The notes beneath the pieces were generated by a model, which worked only from the letters and a program-made list of their open reading frames with translations, had not been told where the DNA came from and searched no databases. From Ephydatia muelleri (Eukaryota; Porifera; Demospongiae; Spongillida; Spongillidae), in contig JABACO010000007.1 of NCBI GenBank assembly GCA_013339895.1, positions 11,935,477 to 11,999,476 of the forward strand: DNA of 64,000 bases, written 5' to 3'. Shown here piece after piece: positions 38,801-53,571 of this stretch; positions within the stretch are counted from its first letter, which is position 1, and every line of letters begins with the position of its first letter. The position numbers were made by a program, and so were the translations under genes.

Positions 38801-39276
38801 AGTGGAAGTCATAAGCCAGAAGTATTTAAAAATGTTTACCCTCTTCCAAAAGTGCCATAGCACATATGATAAAAATGTGGTTACCGATGCTGAAATCAAT
38901 ACGCTAGGTATGCTTAATAAACACAAATTAATTTTATTATGATTTTTTGTCCACAGAACAAGATATCAACAACTTCATGCAGTTCTACCGAATTAATTTT
39001 CCCACTGCTACAGTAACCCCTAAAATGCACATACTGGAAGCTCATGTGGTACCATTTTTAAGAAGATGGCATATTGGTTTCGGCTATTTAGGGGAGCAGG
39101 GTATTGAAAGTATACACCCATATTTCAATACCCTTGGTCGCACATATAACTCTATTAAACAACCTGCACAGAAATTATTATTAATGTTAAAAGAGCACAT
39201 GTTGCATGTATCACCAATGAGTGTAGCTGCCAGGCCTGAAGTCAAACACTACAGCAAGAAAAGCAAGCAGCTTTAA
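35824..39276 (+). CDS. RAG1-like transposase, ten exons, 970 aa
   Basis: Exons 35,824-36,738; 36,837-37,105; 37,162-37,374; 37,433-37,672; 37,729-37,805; 37,863-38,071; 38,131-38,454; 38,512-38,676; 38,727-38,907; 38,957-39,276, in one frame of 971 codons with introns of 50-98 nt (all GT-AG except intron 8, with a GC donor; the 57-nt intron 5 is also open in frame). N-terminus: C12-R-I-C15-G, then H54-P-T-T-F-C59-x2-C62 and W89-x-S-H-x4-C97-x2-C100 as in RAG1. RING-like finger C163-C203 in which the usual His is Ser181. Core: D487 (KLGGDKGGG), D557 (ICGDYEFL) 19 residues before C576 of C-x2-C579, H889-x4-H894, then E911 (GEQGIES). RAG1 has the same order, D708-to-C727 spacing of 19, and H-x4-H. 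A functional transposase is inferred; RAG1 N-terminal-like transposons such as N-RAG-TP of sea slug are the nearest known comparison. Confidence 0.85.
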
Positions 39277-39784
39277 GTGAGTAAACATGTACTGTTGACA
39301 TGTATAGTAATGTTATATTATATTTCAGCTGGGATGATACCTGAATGAACATATGTATACCTTTATGTGTAATATATAACATTTTGTGATTATGTGTGTA
39401 TTTATTATCAGCATTTCATGACTTGTAGGTGGCTGCATTGGATTTGCAATATACGGATTAAAAAAAGGATTCATAGCAGTTGCTATGCATAGTCTGGTAG
39501 CTCATTTAGCAAACGTTTTAGTTCGTTTAATCATTTTCTTAGGAAAACTGCAGGAATAGCAACATAATCCAAATATGTTTTATGCGTTATGGTCCAACAA
39601 CGCGTGAATTAATACACATTTTAAATCCGAAAACGCATACAATCAGAGTCATGGGACTGCTTCATACACCATAAAAGTTTCGAGATGTGGGTACGCTCCC
39701 ACGCGATGTAAGGCATTGCAAAGTGACGTGCATCCATCGTATCTAAGGAGGTTGCTAGGGGAAAATTTTACGCGGCGCGCGCAT

Positions 39785-39823
39785 ACTAAGTTTCCACCTA
39801 TTCAATGCAATAAAACAGCCGTG
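39785..39823 (-). repeat. Right TIR with compound structure (long spacing)
   Basis: Read inward from 39,823 on the minus strand: CACGGCTGTTT at 1-11, a 16-bp spacer, then TGGAAACTTAGT at 28-39. Under the same definition as for the left end, the spacer is 23 bp. Confidence 0.8.
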
Positions 39824-41540
39824 GTCCCTGGGCCGTTGACTCTACGTGAGGTAGTGGGTAGGAGGGCCGTGGGGGCTGGTCCCAGTGTGTGGGGCACTTG
39901 TAGTGTGAGTCTCCACCAGCATGATTTCTGGGAGGGCCAACGACCTTGGGGTATTTGGCAGCTGTTTGCTCCCTTGCTGGTAGTCTGATAACTCCATCTG
40001 TAATAGCTCCATTGATGCTAACGGGAGTGCAGTGTGGGGCTATTAAGTTAATTTGGATTAACGCTTGCTTTGAGGGAGCTGACCCTCTAGTGAAGGACAG
40101 GTAGTAGGCAGGAGGGCCGTATGAATCTCCACCAGCATGATTATTCTGGGGTTCTTATTCAAAAGGTTGTCCACATAAAATAATACAGCTTCTTCATATT
40201 TCTTTTCTTTGCTCTTAGGGCAAATATCCTTGCCTGCGATGTTCTGTACCCAGAGGTAATCAATACAGGTATTAATTATTACTGCAATGTTTCTGACACT
40301 AACAGCTGATGATTTCAATGATTTCCGTAGCCTCCATACGTGTATCCCTCATCAAGGGCAATTCCATGTAAAAAGTGCTGAACTGCATCAACTGTCATTA
40401 AGAATTTAATTCTTTCCAATTGTAGATGCATGACTACACCATACCACTTTACTCTTAATGATGGGTCATATTCTGAAGAAAGACTTAAGATGTATTGAGC
40501 TGAAAACTCCATCATGCATTCCTTCAGTGTAAATGTCTTGACTTCACAAGGTTTTTGCAAATCACGATCAGCCGCAGATGTTCCTAATAATTAATTTGCA
40601 TGTTAATAGCAGCACATATACACATTCTAACCTCATAATCATGGCATGAATCTGCAAAGGACATATGCTGATCCTGGTGGTGTATGGTCAATATAATGCA
40701 TTCCAGTTTGTAACTTTCACATGTCTACAAATGCTGGAAGTGTACATAAAAGCACCTTTCAGGTAAAGGATCAACTGGACTAATTTTCTCAGGCAGTGGT
40801 GTCTGAACATTGGTAATAAACCTTTGTATGTGTATGTCTTCACTGTGTGGATGAAAACGTACATGTAGATTAGATGAAAATTACTGTGACATAAGCAAGA
40901 CCATATTTGCTGACTATCTGCCTCAAAAGAATTACTGGTGAAATGTAATAAATGTTCAAGATCAGATGCAATCCTGACAATTTATAAAATGCTACCTTTT
41001 CAATAGACGTGTAATATCACTGACTCATACAGGTATGTGATTGGTTGACAATCCCAAACAACCTATTGGTTAGGATCACTGTTTCAGACCTGCTGTCAGG
41101 TTAGGATAACTCTTTCAGACCAGCTGTCATGTACATAATTTGGTGATTGATAATTATGCTATATGTGTTGTGTATGTGATTTGAGATAACATTGTTTCCC
41201 ACTTGTGTCCTTGAGTTGGGGCTGGTACTACAAAAGCTTAAACCTCTGGCAAGAGTCCTGTGGCACACTGGTTCAGAATGAACTGTTATGTTTTATCACT
41301 GATAGTGACCACTGAAAATAGACTGTTGACTGTGTGCATTAGCACAAGTAAATACATATCTTTTGATTTGCATCCTATTGATTTGTATCACCTCTCCATC
41401 GGCCGTAATGCAAGCCAGGAGCGAAGTACAATGCTTTTTGTCTATATAAGGTATAACTCATGTATTTAATACATATTAGTTGCATACAGTGCAAAACGTA
41501 AAGAAATTAAATTTAGAGGACGCTTCTTTACTATACAATC
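39824..41540. other. Intergenic; two unrecognised minus-strand frames (40,058-40,560)
   Basis: Adjacent minus-strand frames of 81 and 86 codons share no motif I recognise ('VKWYGVVMHLQLERIKFLM', 'KYEEAVLFYVDNLL'); they look like decayed coding sequence, perhaps of a transposon. The sentence-like block 'aggagggccgt...tctccaccagcatgatt' occurs at 39,868 and again at 40,110. Repeated 'tttcagacc(t/a)gctgtca' words lie at 41,084-41,130. Confidence 0.4.
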
Positions 41541-41544
41541 AGCA

Positions 41545-41835
41545 AACTACAGGTGAATGTAACTTACTTTAACTAAATAACCACAAATCATTTGATTGAA
41601 TCGTTCCGTAAGACCATTACTTTGAGGATGATATGCTGTACAGATTCATCCTGAGATACCCAAGCATTGCAAAAATGGTCATTCAACTCATTACAAAATT
41701 CATGTCCCTGGTCTATGTGATTGTCTCTGAAACTCCAAACCTCCCTATCAGCTTTTTCAGGCATTTGAACACAGTTGTTGCTTCTTTTTTAAGTATAGGA
41801 TACACTTCAGCCCATGCACTTTGTTTAGTATCCTA
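41545..41835 (-). pseudogene. Integrase catalytic-core remnant (Ginger/gypsy type)
   Basis: Across shifting minus-strand frames: LIGRFGVSET, then DQGHEFCNELNDHFCNAW, then a HPQSNGLTERFNQM-like block (AYHPQSNG-x-TERFN is the hallmark ahead of the catalytic Glu). Several frameshifts. It is cut at 41,832 by a hAT fragment. Confidence 0.65.
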
Positions 41836-42967
41836 AGTCTCAAATGCAGGGAAGGTTTGACTGAAAAGGTTTTAATATATTGGAGCAGGACCGGCTGTAA
41901 AGTGGCGAGTGTAAGGTGGGATAAATTAAACCTGTGATTGATACTTTGCTGGACGCCTACAGCCACCCCCCCCCCCACCCACACACCCACAAATGCCATC
42001 ACAGGGGCGGACGCAGCTACGGTAGGGGAGGGGGGGGGGGGAATAATAATTATTGAACAATAAATCAATAGGCGTGGTCAAATGTGGTTACTCTGTGGCG
42101 TAATAGGGCTGAGGGACGCATAGGAACTGCTGTTTAGCGACAAAACACATTCGCGACTGCGATCCCTGACTGCAGATATGCTATAATTGAGGCTCAATTC
42201 ATTTTTGCGTGAGATAGTGCGTGAGAACAGCTAATCGTCACAATTGACGGTTTGCCGTTGTGTTATACAATAAAATGATCATGCTAAAAACTTAACAGTT
42301 ACATGCAGAATAAACACCAATACATACACATTAAGCCGCTTCAAACAGCAAGCATGACATAGAACATCCTTCTATGATGCTTGCTTATAAATAACTGACA
42401 AATTTTATCTACATCAATACCAAATCGTTGTGCAGGTGCATAAGTGCCAAGCCAGCAAGCCTCCCTCGATACTCATGGAACTACGAAGAAATGTCTTGAT
42501 GCGCCTTAATCCTGAAAATGATCTTTCAGCGTCACAGCTGGACACTGGTAGTGTGCATCCGATTGTTGAGCGTAAAAATATTTGTATACTGATGCCTATC
42601 AGCCTCTATGAGGCAATTAGCTACATTCTCTGGTAAGCACATTTTCTTAGTCTTCCCATGATATTATTCCCAGAACTTCTTCCAAAGTTTTAATTCTGAT
42701 AGCAGGGGTGATGATAATGGCTTATTTATTTCCCAAAATTGTAACCAACTGGCTAGGTCAGTCTAATTATTCTCCCTGATAATTGCTGCAGGAACTAGAG
42801 TAAATATGTCCTTGCCAACTCTGCTCTCTGGCTCAAAGCATGTTAAAAGTTCTTGCAACAAGTGATCTATAAAAGGTACAGCTACATTTATACAACAGTA
42901 GTCTTCAGTTGTCCACCTTGTAATTACTGAGTTTGCTCTGTAAGTCTGCCTTCCTGCAACACGTGGC
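41832..42967 (-). pseudogene. hAT transposase 3' fragment, third copy
   Basis: Matches 4049-4215 and then 54,370-55,270. Minus strand encodes MPRVAGRQTYRAN, then VAVPFIDHLLQELLTCFEPES, then after frameshifts a SRRIKTFLRSSM and LAGLALMHLHND block, the conserved C-terminal dimerisation region of ZMYM1-like hAT proteins. The CAGGGGCGGAC end is at about 42,001. Upstream half is replaced at 42,968 by repeat B. Confidence 0.8.
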
Positions 42968-43698
42968 ATGCAGAAACTAGTTGGGATGTCAACAGTGTCA
43001 TTGCGAAAGTTCTCTTTTGTCAGAGACTCTCGTATTCCACTCTTAGTATATGGTCACATACTTGGCAATGCGAGTTTTCCATTGCCGTCGTGTATCAATG
43101 TTAATTATAGCGCACGTATGACTTTTGCATTATTCATCAGTTACATGGTCCAAAGTAACCGTGTCGTTTGTTCACCAGAAAATATGCCCCGTCATATACT
43201 AAACGTAGTTACGATGTACAATGATCGATATTTAAGTAGGAGTAAGTTCTAAAACCATCTGCCTCGGGGAGTTGGAGAAAAATCGGTTGCCGCTAGCTGC
43301 GTTCATGAAAGCCATAAAAGGCTTGCCCTCACATGAGAGGTAATGGGAATACATCTTTTAACTCCGGATTATTCCTTTAAGTGCCACTTAAGAAGAAAGA
43401 TTGATCAAAACTGTGCTTAATAAAACACATGAAAGTGGTATTTCAAATGAAAACAAAGTATAATTCAAAGTATTGTTGACACAGTCACTTTTAAAATTCA
43501 TGTTTATAAGTCATCTTTGGTTTGTGAATGATCCAATAATGATGTCTTATACAATGGCCATATAATAAATGTGAAGAGTTCAAAAGTGACGGTTCCAAAT
43601 GAAACGAAAGAGGATGGAGAAGATGAAAATGAAAGTAGATCAACTGCTTGTTGATCAGTTACATTATGCATGATCTTGAGCTTTGTGATACCATTTGA
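42968..43698. repeat. Interspersed repeat B, copy 2
   Basis: Matches 7911-8653. Its junction with the hAT fragment at 'gtggca|tgcagaaactag' differs from the flank of copy 1. Confidence 0.8.
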
Positions 43699-44429
43699 CT
43701 TATTATATTTTTATATGTAGAAGTGCTGTACTATTTTGTCATGCAAATATTTGTATCAATTATGATATTTTAAACATTGCATACATACGAATTAAGCATA
43801 TTATAACATGCATAAATCGTTATTATATTGCATTTGTAAGATTCCAATGGGTCTGAACGTTAGATTATGAACTTCTAGTGAAACTTGACAGCACTACATT
43901 GCTTGAAACCTTAACCATACCAAATTTTTGTTTACCGCTCCTATTGATAGTATTGACAGCCGCGTCTCAATTTTTTTGTTTACAAAACGTAATATGAATG
44001 GTATCTATACATGTTTCTCACGCTCTTTCCAGCTATACTAATTTTGTGACTTACAATACCAATTTGTGAAAAATACCTATACACCAGGGGAACGTGTTGC
44101 TTGCGCACATATTAAGACATCAGTATCTGTGACTTCACATCCAACTGGCGAATCAGTTGTGCTAATGCGACAAAAATGCTCGTGCCATCCTTGCACGGTG
44201 TGGGCGTCACAAGCATATAGGCGAGTGTAGTTTGATATTGTTCAGTGACTGATGCAGACACTGACCATACGCAAATCAAATGTGGTGGAGAGAGAAGGTA
44301 GATATGTTTCACCTAGGCTTTGCACAAAAATTTCACGATTTTGATGCCGCATTGGGTTAGCCTAGCCTGCTCCTGTCCCTTAAAAGTCAATAATCCGCAC
44401 CGAGGGCCCTTCTGCTCGGATTATTGAGT
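43699..44429. other. No gene seen
   Basis: AT-rich; a 66-codon minus frame (44,112-44,312) has no family signal. Confidence 0.4.
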
Positions 44430-44718
44430 TCCTTAGTGACTGTATGGAGATTACTGGATCTTTTATTTACGGAAATGAGAGGTGGGTAAATAATGGGCCG
44501 GGATCAATCGGTTTTGTAGAAATTTTGATGGGGGACATATTCCCTAGTGAATTCATACTGTGTGCACGTGCGAAAAGCGTTTTGTCCCCACTTCTGCCCT
44601 CTTCTACCGATACATGTTCTGCCACCTGTCAGGCCTACTTTTATTACATGTAGAACATTTCAGTGTATACAGGTCCTTGCGTTGTGGATATACATTTCAT
44701 TACGTTAGTGACTTGCCG
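44430..44718. repeat. Solo copy of the 59-bp unit with its right flank
   Basis: 44,430-44,530 matches 57,375-57,480; 44,531-44,600 is one array unit; 44,589-44,718 matches 9060-9190. Ends where a different palindromic repeat begins. Confidence 0.8.
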
Positions 44719-44767
44719 GTGTAGCAGGATACCCTGTTCCCCCCTAAAAATTGTCCGGCCGGACCAG

Positions 44768-44812
44768 GTATCCTAGGCTACATTGTCCGCCGGACAACGT
44801 AGCCTAGGATAC
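44768..44812. repeat. 45-bp near-perfect palindrome with GTCCG/CGGAC core
   Basis: Arms 'gtatcctaggctacattgt' and 'acaacgtagcctaggatac' around ccgccgg; a single mismatch. Neighbouring 'ttgtccggccggacc' and 'ttccggtccgc' suggest a small element (about 44,725-44,870). Related words ('gtatcctagg', 'ggtccggtcggac') occur at 63,745-63,810. Confidence 0.8.
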
Positions 44813-45139
44813 GTTGTCCCCCCTAGGACAATTATTCCGGTCCGCTTTAGGATTTGCTGTCCCCCTTCGTTTTTGCATGCAACGCTCAACCAAAATAGCC
44901 CATTTGATAGGATATTAGTGCATGCTGTTGCGCTCTCCTTAAGAACTTTTGAGTGTTGATCACTTTAATGATAATATTAGCTATTTTTAAATCTTCCTTG
45001 CTCTCCATGCACCATATCGTATAGATGTAACAATAGTTATGCTCCTCCGGGTGTCCTGCATGCTTCCTCGATACATATCTAATCTCATACATGCAACTGA
45101 TAAATACAGCAATGACACAAAATGAATGAAACATCATGA

Positions 45140-45890
45140 TCAATGTTCATTCTTGGTGCACAGCATGCACTTCCAAGAGGATGCCAATTCCTTCCTCGTT
45201 ACGTTTTCACACTTCTTATGGCACCATTCTTTGCAACAGCAACACTGAATCATTCTACCAACTCGTGGCATTCGGCAGCTACAGGAGATCTGGATTGTCT
45301 CTTGTGCCGCCACTGAAACATGTTGAAACATTCCTACTGATGCTCGGGAAAGGAGACATTTGGCCCTTTTCAAGGCAACTTACTAAATGGCTTCTCATTT
45401 TGCTGACACAGTATTGAATACAACTTATATCCTCACTGAAACAGAGACTGGTGGCATATGCTATTGCATACACACCACAGTCAGAATTGTTGGTCTGCTG
45501 CTCTACATCAATAAATCTAACATCTACTGCATCATTGGTGGAAAACATCAGAGCACAAATCTGATCAATAGTACATTGTGACAGTGATTGGTAAAGGCTG
45601 TCATAAACATTGACTGTTGATGCTTGGCAGCCAATAGTGGGAATTGTCAGCCAAAGGTTTTTACCATTGTGCAGTATTTGGATGAACTCACTTCTAATAA
45701 CATCAAACAACAACCGAGTTCCTGGTGTAGTATTTTGAAATCCTGCTGCTCCAAACTGTTCCCTAAGAATGCTTTGAGCTCGATTGATGATGGTGTCATC
45801 AAGCCATCCAGTACTGGATAAGACAGTATTTCTAATTTCCTCATCCAATGAGCACCTAGTTACAGCCTTGCCTTGAGAGGTCAAATTCAA
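45140..45890 (-). pseudogene. Ulp1-like (C48) protease + PHD finger, broken transposon ORF
   Basis: 45,279-45,890 encodes a Ulp1/SENP-like domain: STGWLDDTIINRAQ, ILHNGKNLWLTIPTIG, VNVYDSLYQSLSQ and NNSDCGVYAIAYATSLC. The Asp of YDS and the Cys of SDCG fit the catalytic positions, but the expected catalytic His (NHW in relatives) is Leu (NLW). A frameshift at about 45,300 leads into a PHD-type finger in another frame (CSCRMPRVGRMIQCCCC..CH..C..WKCMLC). Ulp1+PHD fusions are common in transposon ORFs. Predicted inactive. Confidence 0.75.
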
Positions 45891-45935
45891 TAATTAAAAC
45901 AAAATAAACTAATAACTATGAAGGAATAAAACTAA

Positions 45936-46400
45936 CTAATAATGTTGATAAAAAATGGTGCAATATTTTAACACATGCATGCATACAGATACTAGTAACA
46001 ATATACATGTCTTACTCTGTGTTGGTGAGCATAACTTCATTTCTGTTTTGTTCCATTGTTTTCTAGTGTCATATACCCATTCACACAGTGCATCCAAGTC
46101 AGCAGGTGACATAAACAGTATGCTTTTATCCATTAGGGAAACTTCTTTTATTGATGTTATTTTGCAGGTCTTGATCCAATACGTCAAGAGATCCATTTGT
46201 TCAACAATTCTTAAATCATTTTGATAGGTTACACTTTTCTTGAATTCCATAAAGCTTTCATGTAACCCATCATTGCAAATGACAAAGTCACCACCACAAA
46301 CCTCCCTTAATGGACTCATCTTATCGTATTGATGAGACTGTAGCCACAAATCTACCATCAGATTTCTGCTTAGTGCAAACTCACCTTCATTGAAATGCAT
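45936..46400 (-). pseudogene. Transposon-associated domain of unknown function, second copy
   Basis: Frame shares HESFMEFKK, LRIVEQMDLL and DALCEWVYDTRK with 11,145-11,453. Here it precedes Ulp1-PHD; there it precedes OTU. Probably a DNA- or partner-binding region of Ginger-like polyproteins. Separated from neighbours by short AT-rich gaps that could be introns. Confidence 0.55.
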
Positions 46401-46689
46401 ACTTGAGGGCTGTGAGATAAAATAAAATTATTTTAATTAAAATCAAACTGTAGGTGTAATTAGCTTACATCAAATTAATCTTCGTCAGCACAATATGCCA
46501 ACATAGCAGCACCTGTTCTCCATAAGCACAGTAGATGTGAAGAGTACAGCTGGTCATCAAGAAAAGAATTAGCTTTAGTTGTCAGCAAGGAGTCTTTACT
46601 GTGAATAGTGAAGTCATCTTCATTTTGCTTGTAACCTGTCACTTCTTTTGAGTTCTCCTTTAAAGCACATTGACTAATAACAGCTGAAA

Positions 46690-47150
46690 GATTTTAATTC
46701 TGTGTTCCTTCCTCATTTTGAACATCATCAGGCAATGTAGTACATGTTTCAGTCAGGATTTGAATATCTTCATCCTCATGATCTCTGTAGTCCAGTACCT
46801 GTTGACTAGAAACATTGCTACAGTTTCCTTTGCGCTCATGATACAGTTTCAGCCTGCTTCCATTTATCTTCTTTGCAAGCGTTTTTCCATTACAGTTTTG
46901 GAGGCTGTACAATCCCTTCTCATGGATCACAATGATTGAGTAAGGACCTGTCCATCTGACTTCTGATTTTCCTCCTTTCCTACTTAAATTCCACATGTTT
47001 TTCACAAGCACAAGGTCCCCTAATTGATACTTTTATGATCTATGTCTTTTATCGTAGTAAGCCTTTTGCTTCTTCTGTGCTTTTTAATGTTCAGTTCAAC
47101 CACAGGAAATAATTCTTGCTTCATTTTTTCTACAGCTACGAGCAGTAAGA
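46690..47150 (-). pseudogene. Integrase C-terminal region with GPY/F-type motif
   Basis: Minus strand reads QKKQKAYYDKRH, LGDLVLVKNMWNLSRKGGK and VRWTGPYSIIVIHEKGLY, then KINGSRLKLYH. This is the C-terminal chromatin-side region of gypsy/Ginger integrases (QLGD-V-L ... W-x-GPY). It needs one frameshift (at about 47,020) to be continuous. 46,480-46,690 continues as a weakly coding linker. No catalytic core is found upstream. Confidence 0.75.
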
Positions 47151-48549
47151 TGCATGATGCATATTTGTAGGGCACAAATGCATCCCATATGTAAAGAGAA
47201 ATAGATGTGGTTACAAAACACGTAGTGCATACACCTAGAAATGCACAGATGTGCTTACATTCAAGACACACACATGTGCTTATACACAGAGGCACACATT
47301 CAAACATCCATCGATCATACAGTGTACATGTTAATGTACATTTAGTGATGGACAAAGATAAATAAACGCATACAGTACGCATATGATATGTAACTGCACA
47401 CAAGAACAAAAACATTTACTTACAGTACAAATGACAACCTACTTTTTGAATTCTAAGTACAATGCAGGGCTCTGATCGCGGGAAGGCATTTGGAAAACTG
47501 GGAGATCGGAATAAACATATGATTGTCCATACTCAAGTAAGGAATTGCCAGTTTTCTTTATGTGGAAAGGTATTTGTATAAAATGAACATCTGATGAAAT
47601 ACATGCTTGTTTTACGCAATATCGTAATACGTACAGTAATAACATTCTCCATACGTAATGTTATAGCAGTAACCCATTTTTAGAGCACAGTAAAAGGGGA
47701 TAGATGGAGGTAAAGGGAAGGATCAAATGACACTTTCTACCAAAAATGGGTGTATAATTGTTTCATTTCGATTACAGGTGGACAGCAGTTGAACATTGTG
47801 TCTTCACACCCCTCATTTTCTCAACCTCTGGTGGAATGTGGAGGAAGCAACCAAGTTGTATTGAATATTAGCTCAAAAACTCTCTGAGAAGCTAAACAAG
47901 GCATATTCTCTTGTTACATGTATGTGCTTTCATTTGACATACTGTGAAGTGCTAATATGTGCCTGCAATAAGGTTGTCTATTCACCACCAAAATACACGA
48001 GGGCAGAGTCTCCATGGATTGAATTTATCTGTCATGCACCATACTACATAAAGCCTTATCATTGTGAGCTGGACTTGTAAATGTTTACCTATTATGCTGT
48101 ATGATAGTACATACACATGCAGCCTATAGTGTATTATTCATCCATTTGAAATAAGTGTGTTCAATAAATCAAATCCATTGTGCAGGATGAATATCCAAAT
48201 TTTAAGAGTACAATGTTCAGGCCTGTAAGATAATACCTGGTTCAGTAATCCATAATACAGCACTTTGCATCAATACAATTAACAATCGGTGTCTAAGTGT
48301 AAAAAGTCCACTTGGAAAAGAAATTATCTGTTCGACTCAGAAACAGCCTTATATCTCCATCATTTATGTGAAAACCGGCCCTTATTTTCCACACTCACAG
48401 TCCATCCTGTATTGTATGCCTGTTCGAAGGTTTCACAACATGGTGGAGAAGAAATATGTACAATGATACTGCAAACATGCCTCTAAGTGGTAATGTAAAT
48501 TTGAGTCAGGAGTGTGCAATGGTGAAAGAGCACCAACACCAACACAGTG
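47151..48549. other. 3' side of the cathepsin gene; no other gene seen
   Basis: Short frames only. No unambiguous AATAAA on the minus strand was found just after the cathepsin stop codon. Confidence 0.4.
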
Positions 48550-52481
<3,932 letters not shown>

Positions 52482-53571
52482 TCTTCGCGTAGCACTGGTA
52501 TCTAAAAGAAAAAGTGGTTGCGTGCGTGTTTGATTTTAGCAATTGACGGCGACGTACAGTTTTCATGCCCTTGGGCTGCCCTAAATTTCCCCAGTTGCTA
52601 CATGGCGTAGAAGGTGCTTAGACTTTGCCAAACGGTTACTCTAATCATTCAGTTCTCGGTACTGAAAAATAGAGCAACCACTACAAGCGGATTTTAAAAT
52701 CTTCCTTCTCGATTTAACTTCATATGACACTACCACAAGGAGAACAAAGCGACGCTGAGATCATACGCTACTATACATACAGTGGAAAATAAACGCTTGT
52801 TAAAATTATCAACACAGGTACCTTTGTTGCCTTCTTGAGGGGCGTAAATTCATTGGGATCATGTGATGTTGATTATTCAAAATGGTGTTCGGTACCAGAC
52901 CCTACAGTAGGCTGAGTGGCAGAGTTTTGTTTGCTCACAGGCAGTGGTGTGACTTATGAAAACTTTAATGTGTATTGCCACACTTTGTTTTTATTGAGTA
53001 GGTAGTTGAGATCGCTGCATCACTGATTTTTGCGCATGTCGGAGATTTTGCTGGTTTACAGAAGGTTACACCTATTGACCGCAAGTTTTATTGCTGTAGC
53101 GATCAAACTTCACCTCTTAGATTTTAAATGGTCCTTAGCTTCTAAATGTGTGTACACTCAATATATGGAGACACAGCTGTTTTGAATCTCTCCAAGGATT
53201 TCACGACCAACCTTTTTGCATGCAAGTTTCTCAACAGCAACTTTTATTTTTCAACCCATCTTCCATTACTTTCTTCCTAATCGTCTTGGCTTCACCCAAA
53301 TTGTTCATACTAGATTTATTCATTTAAGAGTTTCTTGATACTACAAGTAGAACGCTATCTGTTTTATCAGATTTGAAAACTGAGATTAAACAGAAATTAA
53401 AATAAGAACACATTTTTGATGCATAAAGGCATTGGAAAGTTGTTGAATTGCTATACATGTTTACATATTTGCTGCCTTAATTTATGTGAATTGTACCAAA
53501 TATTAAACTGGGACTTGAAGGGGTTGCTCTCCTTATTGGTTGCGGCAGGTCATCACGCTCTAACATTTCTT
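52482..53571. other. Upstream region of the complete cathepsin gene
   Basis: Conserved with 2324-3400. No distinct promoter element assigned; no other gene seen until the ORF remnant at about 53,330-53,770 (partner of 3154-3600). Confidence 0.5.

Larger units (their letters stand above)
35359..39823 (+). mobile_element. RAG1-like DNA transposon, 4.47 kb, apparently complete
   Basis: Bounded by inverted ends starting CACGGCTGTTT on both sides. Immediate flanks are GGTCC (35,354-35,358) and GTCC (39,824-39,827): a 4-bp duplication GTCC with full TIRs, or a 5-bp GGTCC if the last TIR base is shared with the target. Five bp would fit the Transib/RAG group. The element carries one spliceable gene on the plus strand (35,824-39,276), about 0.46 kb of 5' and 0.55 kb of 3' non-coding DNA, and no second gene. 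Further inverted subterminal words CTAGCAACC occur at 35,425-35,446 and about 39,748-39,757. Gene intact and ends present suggest a recent insertion. Confidence 0.85.
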
